Origin: Caldifarciminota bacterium | GTDB taxonomy: Bacteria > Hydrothermota > Hydrothermia > LBFQ01 > DSFT01 | Direction: 5' to 3' | Assembly: GCA_015494735.1 (NCBI GenBank) | Contig: WGAQ01000059.1 | Span: forward strand, 1 to 21,822 | Length of the DNA stretch: 21,822 bases | Part shown: positions 14,317-20,640 of the stretch, piece after piece | How positions within the stretch are numbered: the stretch's first letter is position 1 | How the letters are laid out: each line of letters opens with the position of its first letter | The notes under the pieces: generated by a model | What the model saw: only the letters and a program-made list of their open reading frames with translations | Database searches by the model: none | What the model was told of the DNA's origin: nothing | Made by a program: the position numbers and the translations under genes

Positions 14317-14554
14317 TTCGGATATTGATTTTAGATATAGTGTGAATGTTAAGGATGCAGAGTTCTGGTGGAAGGACCTGACTCATGGCCTTATGAAGAT
14401 TAAACTTACTTTTAAGGTCCTTAAAACCCTCCAGAATTATTCTCTGCTATTTCAACCTAACGACAAATTTGGTCCCTTCGAGAGAAGGAAAAAGACAATA
14501 CTCTCTGAGGAAAAGCCATTGTCATCCATCTCTTGCTTTTGGTATTCCTGTGAA
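14282..14554 (-). pseudogene. Decayed IS4-like DDE transposase fragment (right copy)
   Basis: Minus-strand fragments in neighbouring frames line up as one broken protein: FTGIPKARDG, DNGFSSESIV, FFLLS, LEGTKFVVRLK, an in-frame TAG (14447-14449), then QRIILEGFKDLKSKFNLHKAM and a tail 'INIRRGQPLW'. The order 'DxGF..e.i..fLl..gtkFVvRlk' is the block around the second catalytic Asp of IS4-type transposases. At least one frameshift and one stop make it non-functional. A shorter relative lies inverted at 429-527. The remaining gap, 14555-14898, has only short broken frames and no gene I can support; a frame starting MNKLQEVTLQKIERR at 14671 (minus) may be further transposase debris. Confidence 0.55.
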
Positions 14555-14875
14555 TGAGTCTTGAATAGGCTGCTACAGGCACGTTCGTTTATTGTTTCAG
14601 GTGTTTTCTCGGTGTTCCAATTTGATTCTCCTTTCAATCTTTTGTAGGGTAACTTCCTGCAACTTATTCATTTACCCGTGTCCAAATTTTTGTCTGGTTC
14701 TGACGGAAGCCAATCCTTCTTCAGACCCCTGTGTTCCTTAATCATTTTCACCATGTCCAGAGGTGACCGGGGACTGGTTTCCGAATCGAGAATTGAGTAT
14801 GAATGACTATGGGACAATAACGTCCGGACAGAGATTTCAAACGGAGGCCATAGAAGAGGAACTTAATCCGGAGAA

Positions 14876-14893
14876 GGGACCCACACCTGTCCC
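14876..14893 (-). terminator. Possible weak terminator after the DegT-family gene
   Basis: A 5-bp stem, GGGAC with GTCCC, and an 8-nt loop lie just after the stop codon, followed on the minus strand by TTCTCC. The T-tract is poor, so this is tentative. Confidence 0.3.
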
Positions 14894-14898
14894 GGGTA

Positions 14899-16023
14899 TT
14901 ACATCATTCCCAGTACCTCTTTCACTGTCTCGATGACGTAATCCTGCTCCCCGTCTGTGAGGGATGGATAGAGGGGAAGGGTGATTATCCTGTCTGCTAT
15001 ATGTTCTGCACGGGGGAACATGCCCCTCTGGAATCCAAATGTTTTCCTGTACCAGCTGAGGAGGGGGACGGGTGTGGGATAGTGGGCGGATATTCCCACT
15101 CCCCTTCGGGTTATCTCCAGTGCAATCCTTTCCCTGTCCTCCACCAATATCCCCGTCAGGTGATGGGCACTTCTCGTGCCTTCCTCATCGATTATGCGGG
15201 GGAATGAGATGCTTCCGAACGCCCTCCGATATCGCCTGACGATGGCGGCTCTCCTGTCCCTCATTTCCTCTATGCGCTTCAGCTGGGGAATGAGCATGGC
15301 GGCCTGAAAGTTGGTCATGTTGTACTTCCATCCCGGTTCGGGCATGTCGTACTTCACGAATCTGCCGTGCCTTTCCTTTGCAGATAGACTCATACCGTGG
15401 AGGCGCAGTCGTTTCAATCTTTCGTAATATGCCGGGTCGTTGAAAGCGATGGCTCCCCCCTCACCGCTCGTTATATTCTTGGTGGCATAGAAGCTGAAGC
15501 ATGCGAATCGGGATAACTGTCCCGGCCTTATGCCCTTCCTTGTGGATTCGAGGCTGTGGGCGGCATCCTCTATGATGTGAAACCCGTACTTCTCCGACAG
15601 TTCCATCAGGACTTCCATGTCCACCATCTGACCGTATATGTGGACGGGTATCACCGCTCGCGGCCTGCGCTTTCTGACTATGTCCTCCAGATGATTCAAA
15701 TCCATGAGGCCCGTTTCTCCTTCCACATCCACGAATATGGGGGTTGCCCCCGCATGGATTACCACATTGGCGGTGGCCATGAAGGTGAGGGCTGGAACCA
15801 CCACCTCGTCCCCCTCACCGATTCCCAGCGCCAGAAGAGCCAGATGAAGGGCGGATGTGCAACTGGAAGTGGTAAGGGCGTACCTCACGCCCAGATAATC
15901 GGCCAGAAGGGTTTCGAATTCCTCGTTCTTCTCTGCAGTGGTCAGGAAGGGACTCCTCAGAACCTCCACCACCGCCCGGATTTCTTCCTCCCCGACGCTG
16001 TGCCTGTAAAAGGGAACTTTCAT
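14899..16023 (-). CDS. DegT/DnrJ/EryC1/StrS-family sugar aminotransferase
   Basis: The protein has 374 residues, the normal family length. PLP-enzyme landmarks are in order: 'TTSSCTSALHLALLALGI' (51-68), 'VPALTFMATANVV' (77-89), 'HIYGQMVDM' (128-136), 'EDAAHSLES' with D153 for the pyridine nitrogen, and 'SFYATKNITSGEGG' with K182 as the Schiff-base lysine. These enzymes transfer an amino group to a nucleotide-activated keto-sugar for surface polysaccharides or glycoproteins; the ArnB/PseC branch is closest in look, but the exact sugar cannot be told. It starts 5 nt after the TrpRS stop codon without a Shine-Dalgarno, so it is probably co-transcribed. No other sugar-nucleotide genes are nearby. 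Confidence 0.88.
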   Translation of the reverse strand: MKVPFYRHSVGEEEIRAVVEVLRSPFLTTAEKNEEFETLLADYLGVRYALTTSSCTSALHLALLALGIGEGDEVVVPALTFMATANVVIHAGATPIFVDVEGETGLMDLNHLEDIVRKRRPRAVIPVHIYGQMVDMEVLMELSEKYGFHIIEDAAHSLESTRKGIRPGQLSRFACFSFYATKNITSGEGGAIAFNDPAYYERLKRLRLHGMSLSAKERHGRFVKYDMPEPGWKYNMTNFQAAMLIPQLKRIEEMRDRRAAIVRRYRRAFGSISFPRIIDEEGTRSAHHLTGILVEDRERIALEITRRGVGISAHYPTPVPLLSWYRKTFGFQRGMFPRAEHIADRIITLPLYPSLTDGEQDYVIETVKEVLGMM

Positions 16024-16028
16024 TATTT

Positions 16029-17240
16029 TCAGTAGTCCATGCCCATTGCCTTTCTCACCTCATCCATCGTTCTGCGGGCGAATTTCTCCGCATCTCTGCT
16101 CCCTTCCTTCAGGATTTCGAACACGTCCACGTTCCGGCTTTTCAGCTCCTTTCTACGCTCCCTTATGGGCTTCAGGGTTTCGTTCAGCTTCTCCGCCAGT
16201 CTTCTCTTGCACTGGACGCATCCGATTTTCGCCGTGGTGCATGCCTGATATATTTCCTCCGTCTCTTCCCTGTTGAAGACTTTGTGCAGTGCGAATACGG
16301 GGCAGATTTCCGGCCTTCCCGGGTCGCTCTTTCGAATTCTCTGGGGGTCCGTTATGTATTTCATAACCTTTTTGCTGACCGTCTCCTCATCGTCGGACAG
16401 GTAAATGGCATTGTCGTAGGATTTGGACATCTTCCGCCCGTCCATTCCGGGAATCTTCGGCGTTTCCGTCAGGAGGGCTTCGGGGATGGGAAAGACTTCG
16501 CCGTACAGTCTGTTGAACTTTTCCGCTATATCCCTGGTTATCTCGATGTGGGCAACCTGGTCTGCTCCCACGGGAACGTAGTGGGGTTTGTACAGGAGAA
16601 TGTCAGCCGATTGCAGGACGGGATATCCGAGAAATCCATAGCTTATTACCGAGTGGAAGGAAGAGGATTCCAGCATTTCCTCTATGAGTTTCTCTCCGGC
16701 TCTGTCCACGAAATCGTAGAAGAGGCTCATCACATCGCTCTTCAATTTTCTGAATATGGTATCCCTGTCGCTCTGACCTGCGACGAACTGGGCTGTTGCT
16801 TTCAACTCCTCATCGGCTTTCCTTTCGAGTTCTTCCTTCACGTCCCTTATACCGGCGAGGGATATTCCTCCCTCCACGCCGCCCTTCCTCAAATCCTCCA
16901 GTTTGTCCTTGTACGTGGGATTCCTGAAGAGTCTGGAAAGGGAGACCAGCATGGAGAAGACCAGATGCAGTTCCGCATGCTGTGGAACCAGAGACTGGAT
17001 GAACAGGGTGGCTTTTTCAGGGTCTATGCCCACCGCCAGCCAGTCCATGACCATGTTCCTGATGTTCTCCTTCATCTGCCTTGCGTTTTCCGGATTGTCG
17101 GTGAGCCCATGCCAGTCTGCCACGAAGAAATAGGACTCGTATTCATTCTGGAGGCGATTCCAGTTCACCAGGACCCCGGCAAGATGACCCAGATGGAGTT
17201 TTCCCGTCGCGCGCATTCCGGAGAGGACTCTCTTCTTCAT
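16029..17240 (-). CDS. trpS: Tryptophanyl-tRNA synthetase with internal insertion and Fe-S type cysteine motif
   Basis: The protein has 403 residues, about 70 longer than usual bacterial TrpRS. Class I motifs are intact: HLGH at 16-19 and KMSKS at 270-274. 'GYPVLQSADILLYKP' and 'VPVGADQ' are family blocks. The extra length lies between 'NPTYKDKLEDL' (to about 117) and 'GFLGYPVLQ' (from 202). In typical TrpRS these blocks are separated by only a few residues; here some 80 charged, helical residues intervene. C313-x20-C334-x6-C341-x2-C344 resembles the [4Fe-4S] motif known from Thermotoga maritima TrpRS near the anticodon-binding region. It charges tRNA-Trp. It is first of a two-gene unit with the aminotransferase. 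No Shine-Dalgarno; TAAAAT lies 9 nt before the ATG. Confidence 0.92.
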   Translation of the reverse strand: MKKRVLSGMRATGKLHLGHLAGVLVNWNRLQNEYESYFFVADWHGLTDNPENARQMKENIRNMVMDWLAVGIDPEKATLFIQSLVPQHAELHLVFSMLVSLSRLFRNPTYKDKLEDLRKGGVEGGISLAGIRDVKEELERKADEELKATAQFVAGQSDRDTIFRKLKSDVMSLFYDFVDRAGEKLIEEMLESSSFHSVISYGFLGYPVLQSADILLYKPHYVPVGADQVAHIEITRDIAEKFNRLYGEVFPIPEALLTETPKIPGMDGRKMSKSYDNAIYLSDDEETVSKKVMKYITDPQRIRKSDPGRPEICPVFALHKVFNREETEEIYQACTTAKIGCVQCKRRLAEKLNETLKPIRERRKELKSRNVDVFEILKEGSRDAEKFARRTMDEVRKAMGMDY

Positions 17241-17249
17241 GATGGGGAA

Positions 17250-17255
17250 ATTTTA
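17250..17255 (-). promoter_or_regulatory. Putative -10 box for trpS
   Basis: On the minus strand TAAAAT ends 9 nt before the ATG, which predicts a transcript with almost no leader. It faces the -10 box of the divergent gene 8 bp away. Confidence 0.4.
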
Positions 17256-17263
17256 TTGCCCTG

Positions 17264-17269
17264 TAAAAT
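17264..17269 (+). promoter_or_regulatory. Putative -10 box for the membrane protein gene at 17276
   Basis: TG-TAAAAT lies 6 nt before the GTG start, predicting initiation at or next to the start codon. It shares the 10-mer ctgtaaaatt with 689-698. Confidence 0.4.
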
Positions 17270-17275
17270 TGGAAT

Positions 17276-18577
17276 GTGAATTCATCCATTCACCATGTGG
17301 TTCCCATATTCGTTTCCGGAGAGAGCGACCTGGTGCGCCTCGGTGGAAGGCTCCTGGAATCCGGCAGGACATTTCGCATGAATCTGGAGTCGGGCATCGA
17401 TTATCTGGACATCCCCTGGATGGAGGGAACATTCGATGACATCCCCTTCGCTGTTCGCGTAAAGGGTTTCCGCTATGGTGTCTTTCAGGTCTGGATAACG
17501 CTCGATTCCTGCCCCTCCTGTGGGAATGATTTTATCTTCAAAAGGGGAAGATTGAGGATGGAGGGGAGGGCGATTGAAGGCAGATTGTACGATGTGGTGG
17601 TGAGTTTTCTCTCATGGTTGATTGCGGGGCAGGAGATGGGCATGGAGGAACTGGTGAATGTTTCCATATCCCCCGAAAAACTGTCTTCTGAAGGTCTGGA
17701 GATGATTCCTGTTGGTCGGGAAGGGTACATGATAAACACCGGAACTGTGGAATATGTGCTTTCCCGCGGAGAGTCCGTTTCCATCGGCAGGGAAGGGACA
17801 TTCTGGAGGCTGGAGCTGGCGGATGATGAGAATCTGTGGAATGAGGCGGCGATATACATTTACGGGCATATTCTGGCGGGCAATATGGGGATGTATTTCA
17901 TGCGGTGGTCCGAAAGGGTCAGGCTCTATATGAAGAACATTCGGGACAACGGTATGGAGGCCCTCATGTATCGGCTTGATGACCTTATTCAGGAGAAGAT
18001 GAATTTCCAGATGTCGCAGAATATGTTTCAGAGTGCCCTCTTTTATCTGAACAGCTTTTACAGAAAATCCCGACATTCCGCGCAGATGGAGCAGTTCATT
18101 CACCTGACGGATAGTGCCGTGGAGAATGCACGGAGACTGATTTCCCATATCTCTGCCTTCTACGATGCTATAAACCCCGGATACGATGAGCCGATGACCG
18201 GAGAGAGAAAAGTTCAGGATACGATTACATTCCTGGGGGTTCTGGGCGGTGTGGGGGCGGTTATGGCGGCGTTCCTGACGGGCGGTCTGGATATATGGGC
18301 CCGCATTATTCTGGCAATTCTGCTCATATCCATACCCCTGGGTTTCGTGTGGATGGAGCGCCGCATCAGGAAGAACAGGATGAGGAAGGCTTATATGTCC
18401 TATCTCAGGTCCCGGATGAACGAGCTGGAAATGGAGGAGAGAAGACTGGTCAACTTCATGGAAAGGCTCCAGGCTCTGGAGAATGTGGATGAGGGGTTCA
18501 GGGAAATGCTCCTGAGGATGTACGGTCAGGTTCTGGGGAGGTTGAGGAAGGAGAGGGACAACCTCGAAATGGAATAA
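17276..18577 (+). CDS. Unrecognised membrane protein with two central-to-C-terminal helices
   Basis: The protein has 433 residues and I cannot assign it to a family. Residues 1-200 are predicted mixed alpha/beta, with one C79-x2-C82 pair ('DSCPSCG') that could bind metal only with a partner or dimer. Residues 200-310 are helical. Two hydrophobic helices at about 318-336 and 341-360 form a hairpin, and the last 70 residues are highly charged helix, likely coiled coil (many Arg/Glu/Met). No signal peptide is seen, so both large domains should face the cytoplasm. GTG at 17276 is the start: an ATG at 17274 in another frame stops at once, and the next in-frame Met is residue 35. It is transcribed divergently from trpS with a 35-bp gap. 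Confidence 0.6.
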   Translation: MNSSIHHVVPIFVSGESDLVRLGGRLLESGRTFRMNLESGIDYLDIPWMEGTFDDIPFAVRVKGFRYGVFQVWITLDSCPSCGNDFIFKRGRLRMEGRAIEGRLYDVVVSFLSWLIAGQEMGMEELVNVSISPEKLSSEGLEMIPVGREGYMINTGTVEYVLSRGESVSIGREGTFWRLELADDENLWNEAAIYIYGHILAGNMGMYFMRWSERVRLYMKNIRDNGMEALMYRLDDLIQEKMNFQMSQNMFQSALFYLNSFYRKSRHSAQMEQFIHLTDSAVENARRLISHISAFYDAINPGYDEPMTGERKVQDTITFLGVLGGVGAVMAAFLTGGLDIWARIILAILLISIPLGFVWMERRIRKNRMRKAYMSYLRSRMNELEMEERRLVNFMERLQALENVDEGFREMLLRMYGQVLGRLRKERDNLEME

Positions 18578-18660
18578 AGGGCTTCATGCGCTCATGTGAT
18601 GTAAAAAGCCGTATGTGGAGATTGCTCCTGGTGTCGTGAACGATTTCCTCCGCCTTACAT

Positions 18661-18666
18661 TAATAT
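18661..18666 (+). promoter_or_regulatory. Putative -10 box for the nuclease-like gene
   Basis: TAATAT lies 8 nt upstream of the ATG at 18675, with no Shine-Dalgarno between. This supports that start over an upstream GTG at 18615. Confidence 0.35.
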
Positions 18667-18674
18667 TCTGTACC

Positions 18675-19190
18675 ATGCTCTACGATGAAAAGGAAATCGA
18701 GGAAATATATCAGCGCAATCTCGATGCCGCAGGACGACTCCTTTCTACCCTTCAGGTTGCCGATGGCAGGATGCCGAAGGTGGGGGGATTGAGCGGATGG
18801 ATTTATGAGCAGACCATCAGGTATTGTCTCGAAAAGGAACTTCTCTATAGAGGTTTGAGGATTCCTATCGAAGAGCAGGTACCAATTTCCGGAAGAGCAA
18901 AAGTGGATCTTCTACTGGATGGAAAGGTGGCCATCGAAATAAAATCCCTTGGCTCTTTCGGCAGCGATATAGAAAAATTTCGAAAGTACATTCCCCTCGT
19001 GCTGAAGAAGGGATGGATATACCTTTACCTGACCCGGAGGGAAAGGCACGAGCCCTACAGAAAGGCCTTCGAAGAGATGTTTTCCAGAAGACACGCATTC
19101 TTCCTGGATACGGAAGGAGAATGGGCGAGATTCGTGGGAACTGTTCTGGAATATATCGGGACAGACCTGCAATTTGAAAATCGGACTTAA
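18675..19190 (+). CDS. Small PD-(D/E)XK nuclease-like protein
   Basis: The protein has 171 residues from the ATG at 18675. Residues 40-56 form a helix with E45 ('GWIYEQTIRYCLEKEL'). A hairpin then carries 'AKVDLLLDGKVAIEIKSLG': D78-x9-E88-x-K90 fits the PD-(D/E)XK catalytic layout, with E45 as the usual preceding helix glutamate. Helix 98-111 and strand 'GWIYLYL' complete the fold, as in small VRR-NUC/Holliday-resolvase-like or restriction-type nucleases. It could cut DNA in repair or defence; no methyltransferase or partner gene lies beside it. The upstream GTG at 18615 would add 20 residues with no domain, so the shorter form is preferred. Family membership rests on motif and order only. 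Confidence 0.55.
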   Translation: MLYDEKEIEEIYQRNLDAAGRLLSTLQVADGRMPKVGGLSGWIYEQTIRYCLEKELLYRGLRIPIEEQVPISGRAKVDLLLDGKVAIEIKSLGSFGSDIEKFRKYIPLVLKKGWIYLYLTRRERHEPYRKAFEEMFSRRHAFFLDTEGEWARFVGTVLEYIGTDLQFENRT

Positions 19191-19267
19191 GTGATAAGGG
19201 AAGATTCTGGACTGTACGGGCATAGGTACGAATCGTATCCGGTCCTTAGGAAAAGCGGTGAACTCTT

Positions 19268-19273
19268 TAAAAT
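19268..19273 (+). promoter_or_regulatory. Putative -10 box for the M16 peptidase gene
   Basis: TAAAAT lies 11 nt before the ATG at 19285, with no Shine-Dalgarno and no convincing -35. It supports the ATG at 19285 over the GTG at 19258, which lies upstream of the box. Confidence 0.35.
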
Positions 19274-19284
19274 TCTCCATCTCG

Positions 19285-20502
19285 ATGAAAGTGGAATTCG
19301 TGGAAAAGGAAGGAATCAAATTCGTTTTAATGCGCAACGAAAGAGCCCGCTCCCTTTACATGAACATCACCTCCGCCATAGGCTCCGTGCATGAGAATCG
19401 GGAGAACAATGGCATAACACATTTCCTGGAGCACATGATTTTCAAGGGCTCTGCTCGTTTCTCCTACAGGGACATAAACCACTTCTTCGAAATCAACGGT
19501 AATTCCATAGATGCCTACACCACCAAGGAGAGCCTTACCATCACCACCACCATCCTGCCCGATGCATTCGATGGGGCTCTGGAGATAATCTCCGATATGA
19601 TTGCCGGTCCCCTCTTTCTGGAGAGGGATATAGAAAACGAAAAGAGGGTGGTCCTTCAGGAGTACAACGAATTGATGGACACGCCCAACGAGGTGTCCTA
19701 CATAAACCTGTACAGGGCTCTATTCGATGGACATCCCCTTGCCTTCGAGGTGCTCGGAACTCCCGAGACCATAAAGTCTTTCGACAGGGATATGCTGGAG
19801 CGCCGTTTGAGGGAGGTGTTCTCCCGCGGCAACGTGGGTGTTGCCCTTTATGGGCGGATTCCGGAGGATGCAGTGGATAGATTCGTGCGGTACATAAAAC
19901 TGTACGACGAATTCGTCCCTCCAAGTATCCCCTATCCACCCTACAGACCATCCATGGAATTTCAGAGGGACAACTCCTCCGGATGCTATGTGAGCATGGG
20001 CATTCCGATGTTCGAGTACGACAAGGACAAGATAATGGTGGTCAATTCCATCCTCGGTGCGGGCATGAGTTCCCTCCTATTCGAAATCATAAGGGAGGAG
20101 AAGGGGCTGGTCTATGACATACACTCCTTCGTGGATGCCTACAGGGATGTGGCCCTCTTCGGTATATACTTCGCCGCCATTCCGGAGAACTGCAATCACG
20201 TCCTTTACGAAATCAGGAGCATTTTGGAGGGACTTCCCCGGGTGGATATAGGACCTGCAAAAAGGAAGGTCGTGTCTTCCCTTACCATCGAGTGGGAGAA
20301 TCCCATTTCCTACATATCCGCCGTGCTATGGGAGTACCTGACTACGGGAAGGATAATAGATGCGGGTGAAATACTGTCCCGGATAGAGTCCTTTACGCGG
20401 GAGGACCTGATGGACCACGTGGAGAGGGTATCTCGATTCGATGAATATTCCATAAGCATCGTGGGGGAGACCGAATCGATGGAGTGGGGGCTGAAAGTGT
20501 AG
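19285..20502 (+). CDS. M16-family zinc metallopeptidase
   Basis: The protein has 405 residues, the usual size of single-unit bacterial M16 peptidases. The inverted zinc motif HxxEH is H46-F-L-E49-H50 ('THFLEHMIFKGS'), and the third ligand is probably E126 in 'VVLQEYNELMD', at the expected distance of about 76 residues. The C-terminal half has the non-catalytic homologous domain with 'GAGMSSLLFEIIREEKGLVYD', the substrate-binding Arg/Tyr block. It probably degrades or processes peptides; there is no signal peptide, so it acts in the cytosol. No second M16 gene follows, so it should work as a homodimer. ATG at 19285 puts 'VEFVEKEGIKFVLM' at the N-terminus as in relatives. Confidence 0.9.
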   Translation: MKVEFVEKEGIKFVLMRNERARSLYMNITSAIGSVHENRENNGITHFLEHMIFKGSARFSYRDINHFFEINGNSIDAYTTKESLTITTTILPDAFDGALEIISDMIAGPLFLERDIENEKRVVLQEYNELMDTPNEVSYINLYRALFDGHPLAFEVLGTPETIKSFDRDMLERRLREVFSRGNVGVALYGRIPEDAVDRFVRYIKLYDEFVPPSIPYPPYRPSMEFQRDNSSGCYVSMGIPMFEYDKDKIMVVNSILGAGMSSLLFEIIREEKGLVYDIHSFVDAYRDVALFGIYFAAIPENCNHVLYEIRSILEGLPRVDIGPAKRKVVSSLTIEWENPISYISAVLWEYLTTGRIIDAGEILSRIESFTREDLMDHVERVSRFDEYSISIVGETESMEWGLKV

Positions 20503-20585
20503 AGTCGAATTCATGCTCTACGAAAAATTTCACTATGGCATAATGCATTGACATTCAATACCCAAACCTTTCGTGGTAAACCTAC

Positions 20586-20634
20586 TTGATATTGCGATTG
20601 TAATTCCGGTAAAATTCGTCTCAACAAAGGAGGT
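20586..20634 (+). promoter_or_regulatory. Promoter and Shine-Dalgarno of the secreted repeat protein
   Basis: TTGATA (20586-20591), an 18-nt spacer and TAAAAT (20610-20615) are followed by AAAGGAGGT (20626-20634), 6 nt before the ATG. This is the best full promoter and ribosome site among the resident genes and predicts strong expression. Confidence 0.65.
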
Positions 20635-20640
20635 AATTGT

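Noticed and set aside
16284..17279. Plus-strand open frame of about 331 codons
   Set aside because: It is antisense to trpS, whose HLGH and KMSKS motifs are intact.
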